64,000 bases of DNA from Rapana venosa (Eukaryota > Mollusca > Gastropoda > Neogastropoda > Muricidae), in NCBI GenBank assembly GCA_028751875.1, contig CM054145.1, forward strand, positions 39,772,214 to 39,836,213. Reading direction: 5' to 3'. A program made the position numbers and the translations under genes. Of this stretch, positions 13,163 through 24,690 are shown in pieces; position 1 is the stretch's first letter, and the number at the start of each line of letters is the position of its first letter. The notes beneath the pieces were generated by a model. It made no database searches. It saw nothing but the letters and a program-made list of their open reading frames with translations, and was not told where the DNA came from.

Positions 13163-13176
13163 AGACCACCACTCAT
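13163..13176. repeat. Target-site duplication, left copy
   Basis: AGACCACCACTCAT just before the LINE body. The identical 14 bases recur at 15985-15998 directly after the (TGA)n tail, and joining the outer flanks restores an uninterrupted SINE. Confidence 0.92.
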
Positions 13177-15984
13177 ATCAGGCAAATACAGAGCCAGCAC
13201 AGGAGAGACAGTGCTGTACAGTGGTAGAGATGACGGCCAACACCATGAGGGAGTAGCAATCATCATGAAGAAAGGAATGGAGAAGTGCCTGATGGAATGG
13301 AAACCTATCAACAGCAGGATGATGAGGATAAGAATGAAAGGTAAGCATGCTAATACCACAATCATACAGTGCTATGCACCAACCAACGACAGTGGAGAAG
13401 AAAGCAAAGATACATTTTATGAGCAATTACAGGCTGAAATGGAAAACACACCAACCATGACATGAGGAAGTGATGGGTGACCTAAATGCAAAAGTCGGAA
13501 AAGACAGCACAAATCAAGAAAGAGCCATGGGAAAAGAAGGATGTGGCAGCATAAATGACAACGGAGAAAGATTGGTGGAATTCTGCATGACAAACAACCT
13601 GGCCATTGGAGGGACATTATTTGCACACCCTGAGATCCACAAGCTTACCTGGTGTTTCCCCAATGGAAGAGACAAAAACCAGATCGACCACCTGATGATC
13701 AATGGGACATGGAGGAGATCGCTCCTAGATGTAAAAGTAAGGAGAGGAGCCGATGTTGGCAGTGATCACCACCTTGTTACTGCAACCCTAAAAGTGAAGC
13801 TGAGAAAAAATGGATCTGGGAAACCAAGACAACAACATTTTGATGTGGAAAAACTGCGCAACACCAAAGTAAAGAGTGCTTTCACCCTCCAGCTCAAAAA
13901 CAAGTTCCAAGCACTGGTGGATACTGAAAACTACACACCTCCTGACACGACTAATATAAACACCATGTGGAAACAAGTCAGGACAGCCTACACACAAGCC
14001 AGCGAAACGTGCTTAGGACAGAGACAGAGGAAGAGAAAAGGGTGGATTACAGCAGACACCTGGCAAGCCATTGAGAACAGGAGAGAACTGAAGAAGAAAA
14101 TCTTAGAGACAAAGTCAGAACAGATAAGAGAGAGGTACAAACAACAGTACAGAGAGCAAACCAAACTGTGAGAGAATGACAAGAACAGACAAGCGTACCT
14201 ACATGGATGATTGCAAGACAAGCAGAGGAGGCCGCCGCAAAGGGAGAACAAGGACAGGTGTATAAGATCACTAAGACTGTCAATGGCAAGTACAGGAGCA
14301 ACACCGAAACACCAATCCTAGATAAACAAGGCCAAATACTTACCACAGAAGCAGAACAAGATGCAAGATGGGCAGAACATTTCAGCGAAGTTCTCAACAG
14401 ACCACCACCAACTGAAGAGGCAGATGTACAAGATCCTGATGCTGATCTCAATGTGAACAGCTCACCACCAAAGAAGGAAGAGATTATAGCAGCAATCAGC
14501 TCTCTCAAGAATGGAAAAGCCCCTGGACAGGACAACTTCAACGCAGAACTTTTCAAGGCAGATCCAGAATTTGCATCTAAAGTTCTACAGCCACTCTTTG
14601 CAGCTATATGGGAGGAGAAACAGCTACCAGCAGATTGAACAGAAGGAGTCATCGTGAAGATCCCAAAGAAAGGAGCCCTGAACAATTGTAACAACTGGAG
14701 AGGAATCACTCTGCTATCTGTTCCCAGCAAGATTCTGGCAAAGATCATCATCGGACGGATCTCAGAGGCAGTGGACCAACAACTCAGAAAGGAACAGGCA
14801 GGTTTTAGACCAGGAAGAAGATGCATAGACCAGATCTTCACCCTGCGCAACATCATCGAACAGTGCACGGAATGGCAGAGACAGCTGTATATCAACTTCG
14901 TAGATTTTGAAAAAGCCTTGACAGCATTCATCGAGAAAGTGTATGGCGCATACTCCGAGCATATGGAATTCCACAGGAGATTATCCAAGTCATTAAGAGC
15001 TTCTACAACAACTTCACATGCAGAGTAGGAAACAGCAAAACCAGTTTCAGTGTACAAACCGGCGTCAGACAAGGCTGCCCCATGTCAGCACTACTCTTCA
15101 ACCTGACAATTGATTGGGTGATGAGACAAACAACAGCTGACCAGTCACGGGGCATCAGATGGACCCCCTTCTCAACGCTTGAAGACCTAGATTTTGCCGA
15201 CGATCTGGCACTGCTCTCACATACCCACCATCACATTCAAGAGAAGACATCCCGTCTCAGCACTTTCGCACAGCAAGTAGGCCTGAAAATCAGTCAAAAG
15301 AAGACAGAGGTGATGACACTGAACGTCCAGAACCCCTCACGGTCACAGTGAACGGAGAAGTTTTTACCAACAACTGAAGAGTTCACGTACCTCGGGAGCA
15401 CTGTTAGGCATGACGGTGGAGCAGGCAGCGACATCAAGAACCGGATGAGCAAAGCAAGAAATGCTTATAGAAATCTGAACATGTGTGGAAATCGTCCCAG
15501 TACAGCACCAGAACCAAACTAAGACTATACCAGAGCTGTGTACTTTCCACCCTTTTGTACGGCTCGGAGTGCTGAGGATGACTGAAAGTGACCTCGACAA
15601 ACTATCCACATTCCACACGAAGAATCTCAGAAGAATCTTGCGCATCTTCTGGCCTGAGACCATCTCCAACCAAGAACTTTTTGCCCGTTGCAACCAAGAA
15701 AGCATGGACAACATCATCATGCATAGGCGATGGAGATGGATAGGGCATATCTGCCGTCGGGAACAGGGAAACATCGCCCGAACAGCCCTCCACTGGACAC
15801 CAGAGGGAAAACGCAAACGAGGACGACCCAAGAACACTTGGCGTCGGACTGTTGAAGCAGAGCTGAAGACCTTCCAACATACCTGGGGAACCATTCAGAA
15901 GCTGGCCCAGGACAGACAGGAGTGGAGAACTTTTGTTGCTGCCCTACGTGCCAATAAGCCCCAAAGGCATTGATGATGATGATG
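13177..15984 (+). pseudogene. RTE-type non-LTR retrotransposon, 5'-truncated and decayed
   Basis: Encodes, in broken frames, an AP-like endonuclease then a reverse transcriptase of the RTE/BovB group that databases often label craniofacial development protein 2-like. The endonuclease part shows YSGRDDGQHHEGVAIIM, GDLNAKVGKD, LTWCFPNGRDKNQIDHLMI and GADVGSDHHLVTATLKVKL. The RT part shows NWRGITLLSVPSKILAKII, EQAGFRPGRRCIDQIFTLR, GVRQGCPMSALLFNL and the catalytic box DFADDLALL (about 15,190). The C-terminal part has RWRWIGHICRR and KRGRPKNTWRR. Lesions: frame changes near 13,465, 14,915 and 15,335 and in-frame stops at about 14,169 and 14,636, so it is dead. It ends in a (TGA)n tail at 15,971-15,984, as RTE elements often do. 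The N-terminus of the endonuclease is missing. Confidence 0.9.
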
Positions 15985-15998
15985 AGACCACCACTCAT
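15985..15998. repeat. Target-site duplication, right copy
   Basis: Same 14 bases as 13163-13176; together they mark target-primed insertion of the RTE element. Confidence 0.92.
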
Positions 15999-16336
15999 GA
16001 TCTAATGGATGAGGGGGAAAGTTTCGGGTCCCTACATCATAAATCTTGGCTGGGACGTAAGTATAACAATAAGGGCAACTTCTGAATGCTGATGGGAGAA
16101 CATGTGTTTGAGGTAGACACACCTGTGGGCATAATGCGAGTAATAATATTCAATGTTAGTAAGGCTTTGAACAAACCCCCTGTGTTCCTCCTGAATCTAT
16201 AGCACGTTTGCTGATGGGAGAGCATGTGTAGTAGACACATTATTTCTTATAACTATGTCTCGTTGTGTCATGCATCTAGATTGGAGAGCATATTATTTCG
16301 GGTGGATACAAGCCACCTTCTACACACCTGGAGCAA

Positions 16337-16690
16337 GGGGACGGGATAGCCTGGCGGTTAGAGTGATGCGCTCGTGATCTGCTGACCCGGGTTCGAGTCT
16401 CGTTCAAGAGGATTTTTCCTCTGGAGTTAACGTTAGTGCCGACTCCACTACCCCCAAAAGTCCTTCGGATGAGACTATAAACGGAGGTCCCACGAGCGAA
16501 CGCACGCAGAGCATCTTGCGCAAATGTTAAAACCTGTTCTGCTTTTCGTAAGAGTTGGCCATTGTGTGCTGATGGGAATGGATGACAGAATTTACACAAC
16601 TGTATACACACGGGGGCAGTATGTAAAACAAAGCATGTGAGTGCTTATTCCATTATCCTCCAAATAAAAGAATAAACAAACTGATTAATT
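16337..16690 (+). mobile_element. SINE family A, full length, tail type 1
   Basis: tRNA-like head GGGACGGGATAGCCTGGCGG with B box GGGTTCGAGTC. Then TCCTCTGGAGTTAACGTTAG, the central TTCGGATGAGACTATAAACG domain, GCACGCAGAGCATCTTGCGC, and the tail ATTATCCTCCAAATAAAAG followed by A-rich sequence. This is the reference copy for the family in this window. Confidence 0.85.
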
Positions 16691-16699
16691 AACACATAA

Positions 16700-17035
16700 A
16701 TAAAATAAGCAAAAGTTGGCAAGCATGTTGAAGGTCAATATATTTCTACGCATGCGTGGGGCATGCGCAGAAGGCTTACGAAGTGTTCAGCCCCGCTTCC
16801 AAACCTGCGCACTTAGCCTACCACTGGCTGAACATGGCTGATGGTTTGAGGCCAGCCTAAGCAACGCCAGAAATGTTTGCCTTGTGTACTCTCGCTGTTT
16901 TCCGCTCCCTGACATTGTGATTGGAGATGTGACAGGTAAGGGCATGTGTTGTGGGATGTGTTGGGCTGGTGTACACTGACAGGCCTGTGACTACAGTTGG
17001 CCTTTTCACCGCCTGGTCTAAGCAGTTAGTATAGT
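16700..17035 (+). promoter_or_regulatory. Possible promoter-like segment with NRF-1-like palindrome
   Basis: TACGCATGCGTGGGGCATGC followed by GCAG near 16,747-16,770 resembles paired NRF-1 sites (consensus core GCGCATGCGC). A donor-like GTGACAG|GTAAGGGC lies at about 16,930. This could be a CpG-type promoter and 5' non-coding exon of a plus-strand gene, but no coding exon was found downstream, so it is speculative. Confidence 0.25.
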
Positions 17036-17059
17036 ATATGACAGTTGAATGTGTACATG

Positions 17060-17183
17060 TATGTGCGCGCGCTCACACTCGCGCGCGCGCGCGCACACAC
17101 ACACACACACAGAGACACACACACACACACGCATCACTCTTCCATCCCTCTATCCATTCATCTGTTCCATCGCTATTTTCCCC

Positions 17184-17262
<79 letters not shown>

Positions 17263-17582
17263 CCAATTTCAAATTCTGAGGAGTAGAGTTCTTGTTTTCC
17301 TTCTTTACATCTTTCTTCATCATCATCATTATCATCGTCTTCTTCTTCTTCTGCATCATCACCATCTTCTTCTTCTTCTGCATCACCATCATCATCTTCT
17401 TCTTCTGCATCATCATCATCATCATCATCACCATCTTCTTCTTCTGCATCATCATCATCACCATCATCTTCATCTGCAGCAGCAGCAGCAGCAGCTTCAT
17501 CATCATCTTCTTCTTTTTTGCATTCTTTGTTGCACGCTTCTTCTTTTTCTTCTTCTTTGCATTCTTCTTCTTCGTCGCATTG

Positions 17583-17648
<66 letters not shown>

Positions 17649-17756
17649 GTATATACATGCATACATACGTACATTTGCATTCTTCTTCGCATCCTCTTCC
17701 TCCTCCTTTCCCATTTCCCTCTTATTCGTCTTCTTCTTACTCCCGTCTCTCTCCCC

Positions 17757-17806
<50 letters not shown>

Positions 17807-18206
17807 CTTTCTTTTTTTTTATTATCCGTTCTGCCTTTATTTCTCCTCCATCCTTTCTGTTCTCTTTTGTGTTTGTGGTCCTTCCTCCCTGTGTCAGTGT
17901 TTTTTACTGCTGTAAACACTGGCGCTGCCTGTTGTTGATGGCAATGCACTGTCTGTACATCATGGGGATAGGAGGAGGAGGAGGATCAGGCGCAGATGGA
18001 GCATCCTGTAACAGCTGTAGGTGTACTGCGTGTGAAAGGGATAGGGTGGGTGTTTGTGGGTGGTGGTGGGGTAGTGGTAGTGGGGAAAGGGGGAAGCTTA
18101 GAGGGGAGGGAGGGGGGGGGGGTTCGTGGTAGTTTGTGAGAGGAAGTGGAGGGGGGAGGAGAGGGAGAGTGATGATCGAAAGCTTGTCTACAAGCGTAAG
18201 ATGAGG

Positions 18207-18274
<68 letters not shown>

Positions 18275-18397
18275 AGAGAGAGAGGAGAGAGAGAGAGAGA
18301 GAGAGAATTGGAGTGAATTGAATGGAATTAATTTTAGTTAAAGAGGGTAATGGCATAAGCAAACATACTTTTTTTTTTATATACAACCAACTCTCTG

Positions 18398-18495
<98 letters not shown>

Positions 18496-18597
18496 CAGAG
18501 AGAGGCAGACAGAGAGACAAACAGACAGACAGACAGGCAGACAGAGAGGCAGAGAGAAAGAGAGACAGACAGAGAGGCAAAGAGAAAGAGAGAGAGA

Positions 18598-18637
<40 letters not shown>

Positions 18638-19340
18638 AAGGGAGGGAGAGATGGGGGTACGCGTGCATGTGTGTGGAGGGGAGGGGTGGTAGGTGGGCGT
18701 GCTCATGCTCCTTACTTACAACAAACGTGCTTGCCACCCCTTATCTCACTGGGAACCTAACTCACCTGTACAGCAGCAACTAAATATCCGTGTAATGTGC
18801 CTGTGTGACAGGCCAGTATCCTTTTAATGAAGGGGAAAGTCAATGCGCTGATCCAGGTTACTGGTGTCTCTTGTAACGCACGGAACACACTGTGGTAACA
18901 GGTGTCGTACGGTATCAGCTATCTGTCTCCACAAGAAGTGCTTTGACATACGACATATTTCTATGAGAAAAATCGTTTTTTTGTGAGACAGGAAGCCATC
19001 GAGGATCGTAGTTTTCTGTCTAACATCGTGAGAAATCGTGTGGGGATGGGGGAGGATGGGGGGGGGGGGAGGGGGGGGGAATGGGGGCGCGCGCGTGCGT
19101 GTGTGCGTGCATTCGTGTGGGCTACTACACAGGACACACCACACACACCACACTACACCACACCACACCACACCACACCACACACCACTCCACACCACTC
19201 CACACCACACCACATCACACCACACCGCGATTTATTCAACTCAGTATAAAGCAAAGCTATACAACACAACACAGTACAATTACATATAATACAATTCACC
19301 ACAACACAATGGAACACATTGTAATACAATACAACACGAC
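17060..19340. repeat. Dense microsatellite block
   Basis: CA 17,085-17,130; GT 17,188-17,247; TTC/ATC 17,317-17,580; AT 17,586-17,643; poly-C 17,757-17,801; GT 18,209-18,258; GA and GACA 18,259-18,600; CA 18,601-18,633; ACACC/ACAAC 19,137-19,340. Unique-looking islands at 17,880-18,050 and 18,700-19,030 have no supported ORF. Confidence 0.93.
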
Positions 19341-19954
19341 ACAAATACAGTGTATAATGGGCTATTAGCCTCCAACGCGCAGACGACGCTCCACAACAAC
19401 AACAGCAACAGCAACAACAATGTACAACACGTGTGTCTTCACTACCTGGCATAGCAAAACGATATTGATACATATCATGTTTCACAGACATCCACTTCTT
19501 TCCGACAGGTTGTCCAAAATGAGGAAAAGGATACAAGATACTGTGGGCAAGCGGGGCTATTTGCCGAACTGGCGTTTTCAGTATGCGTTGTTTCTGTAGG
19601 CCTACATCAAAATGATGTTCGTTATCCTGTCTTTATTTCTGAGAAAGAAAAAGGCTTTTTTTGTAGCTTGGGAATGGAAGATGAAGTGGAATGGCTGGTG
19701 TCTTCAGCATGGCCTGGTTTTATTGACATATAATAGGAATGTAATAATGAAGACAACTTTGTCCGGGGGGGGGAGGGAGGGGGGGGGGGGTTGTTGTTTT
19801 TAATTTTGAATTAACGGTGTTAAGATATTTGAAGGTGTTGTTTTTTTTCTGTTTTGTTTTGTTTTTCAAATTGACGATGTTAGATATAAGTATTTTGAAG
19901 GGATAAGATGGTGTTGATCTTGAACTTGAGGTGAATTTTCTTGGAGTTTATTTT
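19341..19954. other. Unassigned intergenic sequence
   Basis: Short CAACAA tract at 19,395-19,420 and poly-G at about 19,767-19,790. I see no gene or known repeat. Confidence 0.6.
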
Positions 19955-20310
19955 ATTTATTTGTTCTTTTATATCCAGGATAATGGAATAGGCACTCATG
20001 TACTTTTTGTGTGTGTGCATCAGTCCCCGTATGTATGTGGTTTTGTAAATTTTGTCATCTGTTCCCATCGGCACACAATGGCCTACTCTTACGAAAAGCG
20101 GAACAGAATTTAAAGTGTGCGCAAGATGTTCTGCGTGCGTTCGCACACGGAACCTCCGTTTATAGTCTCATCCGAAGGACTTTTGGGGAGAGTGGAGTCT
20201 GCACTGATGTTAACTCCAGAGGAAAATATCCCCTTGAACGGGAATCTAACCCGGGTCGTCAGATTGCGAGCGCACTATTCTAACCACTAGGCTATCCCGT
20301 CCCCCTGAAA
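19955..20310 (-). mobile_element. SINE family A, full length
   Basis: Minus strand; tail at 19,955-20,000, central domain complement CTCATCCGAAGGACTTTTGG, and head ending at GGCTATCCCGTCCCC. Confidence 0.82.
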
Positions 20311-20794
20311 TGGAGTAAGGTGGAAGCCTAAAATGGCCTTCATGTTTGGTAGGGGGCTGTAAACAACCTGAATGGAAACGAAAGAATGATTTTCTCGAAA
20401 AGATGATGTCATCATAATTATACACCTAGTATGGGATCTGTATATGCTTGCTGTGGGTCCAGCCTCTACCTATCTTTCTACAATTATCCTGTGACACTCG
20501 TCCTTGGCTTTCTTGTGTCATCTGTTCTCAAACCCGAAACCCCCCCTTGCCCTCTCTCTCTCTCTCTCCAAAGAAAAACAAAAGAGTCGGGGGAATCTCC
20601 CTTGGTTATTGACAGAAGAACGTTTTGCTGCATCAGTGTTTGTTTACAATGATCAATCCATCCAGCACCATGCCTGTTGTTGCAATGACAGCCAACAGCA
20701 CTGGAAGTAACTCTGGGTGCCCTGCTGCGAGACAGTCACCCGACATCCTGGAGAATTTGCGGAGAAGGGAACAACACGGCAGTCATACTTCGAC
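20311..20794 (+). other. Unassigned segment with a small open frame
   Basis: Contains part of a repeat seen at 3,326 and 3,621 (ATTATCCTGTGACACTCGTC on the complement). An open frame from ATG 20,649 to TGA 20,810 reads SPDILENLRRREQHGSHTST near its end, with non-repetitive composition. No family was recognised, and it could be chance or a repeat-derived frame. Confidence 0.3.
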
Positions 20795-21005
20795 TGAGGA
20801 CAGACAGTGACAATGTCTTCGTTTCTGCCTTGTTCCTTTTCTTTCCGTCACCTCCTTCTTGTCTTGTTTTCTGCCTTCTTGGTCCATTCTCCTACCTGTT
20901 TTCCAGAAAGACTTAACAGATAGCACTTCTCTCCCACGCTGAAGTTGGATGCGCTGGGCCTGACTTGTCAGGCGCTTAACGGCAGCGCAACACATTTTCA
21001 CTCAT
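20795..21005 (-). repeat. Interspersed repeat, inverted partner of 41,620
   Basis: The complement of CGTGAAGCGCCTGACAAGTC and of the purine-rich AGGAGAAAGGACCAGGAAGG is present; about 200 bp are shared with 41,620-41,830. Confidence 0.6.
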
Positions 21006-22692
21006 TTAACAGACAATGGTTGCTGTCAGAGCGTTCAGAGAAGAAGAGCTGAATATAAGAGAAATTATGGAGTGCAAATCTCATTATGTTGGAAACTAAC
21101 TCTGTGTGAATTCACACAGTCACATGCACTCGTACACACACACATTAAAAAAAAGATAAAAAATACATGCACATACGCGCACACACACACGCTCACTTTG
21201 CAAGCATGCACACCCACCAAAGTACACGCTCATAATTATGCAAAGATTTTCAAGTTTCATTTATTACTTCAGGCAAACGGCTCCACCATATGCTGTTTAA
21301 GGGAAAAGAAGGGGGGAAAAAAGAGAAAAAATGTAACAAGTTTCAATGACTAGATTTCTCAACTCGAGACATCAATACATACATGAAAAGAAAAGAAAAA
21401 TGAACTGCCATCAAATGTCTAAACTTTTTTAAAGGGGGAAATATCCATATACATTACAATAGCTTATTTGAAGTTGATAAATCATCATAAAAACAAGCAC
21501 TAGGGTAGCTTGCTTGCTTTTCAAATTACCCCTTCCCCCCTTTTTAACATAACAAACCAACAAAAAATCCAGCCAACTGAGCAAAGACCATTACCACCAA
21601 CCTCTCTCTTTCTCTCAAGCATCCATAATATTTCATCCATCACTGATTATCATGGTAAATATCTGCGAAGAAACGTTGACATCGCAAATTTGTAAAAGTC
21701 CAAGGAGCAACATTTTAAAATCCAATTACGGACAATGGCGGAAGAGGGGAACGGGAATCAACTATGAACATCTTGACTTCAAAATAGGAATACTGTTAAG
21801 AAAAAACACACAAATACACACACACACACACACACACACATGCACACACACACTCCTGAAAATAACATGAAGAAAAAAAAATTGTTTTTGCAAAAGATTT
21901 GAAAACAATCACCCCATCAGTTCTCAAGGTACCACTCAACAAATGCTGGTAAAACCCAAGGAAGCCTCAGCCTTTCCCTTAAAACATTTTACAGTATTCC
22001 TCCTTCTTTGTGCATGCATGAAAAGTCAAAATATCACCCAAATAATTTTATTGCAAAATTCAGGGGGGAAAATTAACAAAACTTGGCAACAACATTCCAT
22101 ATCACTTTCCATGTCATGGTTCTTCATATATATATATGCATTTGTGCACATACATGTGTATGTGTGTGTATGTGTGTGTGTGCATATGTATTCATAATAT
22201 CACCAAGAGTGAACCAGCTTTAAACAACAACAAAAACCCCTACACATTCATGTGCATTTGTGTGATGGGTGCAAACACCCAGACCCACACACACACACAC
22301 TCTCTCTCTCACAAACAGTCACACACACACACTTATCCACCCACCCACTCACCCATCCACACACAAACACACACACACACACACAAACACACACCTCACA
22401 CACACAACACAAACACACAACACACCTATGACAGGAGCTTGAGGGTTGACCAGCACACTGGTGTTATCTATGCTGGTCAGTCACCTGCAGCGCTGCAATG
22501 TGGATTTCACAACACCTCACCTTTCTTACCCCTGCCTGGAATTACCTGCAGGCAATGAAGTACAACTGCAACGTTCCCAACACATGGACACACCTTCCAG
22601 GTCATAGCAGATATCAGGATTTTTTAATGTGACTGCAGTTAACAGGGACTGTTGAAAACAAACCATTCATAAACTGTCTTTGTAAGGGATGG

Positions 22693-22732
<40 letters not shown>

Positions 22733-22744
22733 CCCCCCCTCTCT

Positions 22745-22789
<45 letters not shown>

Positions 22790-23170
22790 GCTTAGGGACT
22801 ACTAACAGAAATGTACATGGCAGTGTTCGTGGTATCTGGATTAAAACCTTGCAACCAGTGTTCAATATCATGACAATTAGAAGCTAAAACTTTTCCTTCC
22901 CCCAACGTCTTTCTGAATTAAAATCAGATTATATCAGAATTCTTTTTTAAAAAACCCCACGAAATATCCCACATAAAAAACAAAAGAAGTGCGCCAAAAT
23001 ACTGTGTGTAAACTGAGACCACAGAGAGTGTAAAGATTTTCTCTTTTAAAATAATGAAATATTTTCCGGAATGTAAATGTTTGGATTTCCTATCCAAGGA
23101 ATGCATAAAATCTTCCCTTCAAAAAAGATAAAGGAATGATGTCACAGGATAAACATTTAAAATCACACTA

Positions 23171-23216
<46 letters not shown>

Positions 23217-23447
23217 TTTGAAAACAATATGGCATAACAAAGATGTCTAAAATGTCAAAACACTGAATTTTATTTTTTAAAAACCCACATAAATATTCAT
23301 CTTCACAAGTAATCTGAGTAGGAAGAAATAAACATGATTAAAAAAGTTCATGAATAAACACCAAAAAGAGATTTTTTTTTTCAATGAGATTGCTTTTCTT
23401 TCAAATACTTGTATACGGCAATACTTCATTAATCGTGGATAATGTGT

Positions 23448-23487
<40 letters not shown>

Positions 23488-23689
23488 GACCTGCCTTCCA
23501 ACCCATACAAACCAGTCTCTATCAACACGGACAAAGAGAATCACAAAAAACAACAAATTTAAAAGACAACAACAACAACAACAACAAAGTCATCTGAGCA
23601 ATAAAAATCACATAGTGGAATGGAAAAAAATCAGGGGACATTACCCACAATCCTCCCTTCACATTCTTTCTCACAAATTCAACAATGAA

Positions 23690-23985
23690 TAAAGGTAAAG
23701 GGTGTCCCATAACCTGTAAGGTCGCAGGGGAGCGAGGCATCTGAGACCTCCTTTTTCAAGGGGCCAGCATATTGAGGGCGGTGCCCATCTCCTCTCCCTC
23801 GCTGCTTTACCTTCCCTGACCCTAAAGAGGCAGGTACACATTTACAGCTGGGTGAACAGGGGGACTGTACTGAAGCCAAGGCGCGCAAACAGTCACCCGT
23901 CCAATTGATAACCACGCTCGATGTTGCTTAACCTTAGCTGGGGGAAAGCGAGTGCTACGACCACTGAGCTATCCTGTCCCCTAAA
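23690..23985 (-). mobile_element. tRNA/5S rRNA chimeric SINE
   Basis: Minus-strand copy, near full length; on the plus strand it begins GGGTGTCCCATAACC and ends GAGCTATCCTGTCCCC. Lies downstream of ARFGEF3. Confidence 0.78.
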
Positions 23986-24183
23986 CAATAAATACAATGC
24001 CAATGATAATAATAATAATAATAATAATAATAACAGTCTGAAAAAAAGACTGACCAACAGAGACAGAGTAGATAAATAACAGATCTCAAATCTGAAGAAA
24101 CTGCGTAACACAAAAACATCAAAACACATAACAAATGTAAGTCTAAAAGACTGAACAATACAGAAAGAGTAGATAATAAACAA

Positions 24184-24690
24184 CATATCTATCCCCGAAG
24201 TCGGAATGCAGCTACCTTCATGGTAGGGCATGAATGTATGTTTGTCCGTCGTTTTCGACAATGACCTCCAAAACAGCAGAGGAGGCAGCTGCTGTTTCGA
24301 AAACTGGGCAGAAATTTGATTATAGTGGAGATGCCTTGCCCACAGTACATCCCCACTCTCTCGGCCAAGAGGGCATAAGGACAGTCAGCGTTGGAGTTGT
24401 TCTCCAAAGGCCAACTAGCCCCCAGGGCTGCAGCACATAAGGACTGTGCAAGTCAAGCCTCCTAGTCAGAGAGTCATAGTCGATCACTAAAGACTAAGCT
24501 ATAAAGTGGAATTCCATGAGTGGAAAAGCCACTGGTCATACAGCCTCTCACTTTGCTGTTGCCCCCAGCGTCAATGGTTTAATCAAGAACTGTGATAAAG
24601 CCCAGGCGCTGACGGCTATGCAACAATGGTCTCTTACACAAACTGTCACCATTGGTGACACCTTGGAGCTCTAGCCAAGGAACAAACAAA
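24184..24690 (+). repeat. Interspersed repeat, copy 2, flanked by tail-3 halves
   Basis: Carries the 4,486 repeat between ATCCCCGAAGTCGGAATGCA (start of tail 3) and CCTTGGAGCTCTAGCCAAGG (end of tail 3) with an AAAC/A-rich end. So the repeat either inserted into a tail-3 unit or uses it as its own 3' end. Confidence 0.68.

Larger units (their letters stand above)
12896..16045 (-). mobile_element. tRNA-type SINE (family B), split by the LINE
   Basis: Minus-strand copy in two parts, 12,896-13,176 and 15,999-16,045. It matches the better copy at 44,766-45,130: the 3' domain with GGGAGAGCGCGTCGCCAC (here on the complement), the central GGATGAGACGATAAAC motif, and the GGTGGTCTGGGCGCTAG segment next to the insertion point. 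A T/G homopolymer tract interrupts it near 12,978-13,011. Confidence 0.8.

Noticed and set aside
14047..15072. 341-codon open frame on the minus strand
   Set aside because: Antisense shadow of the RTE reverse transcriptase.
17073..18132. Acidic or Cys/Val-rich open frames around 17-18 kb
   Set aside because: Trinucleotide and dinucleotide repeat translation.
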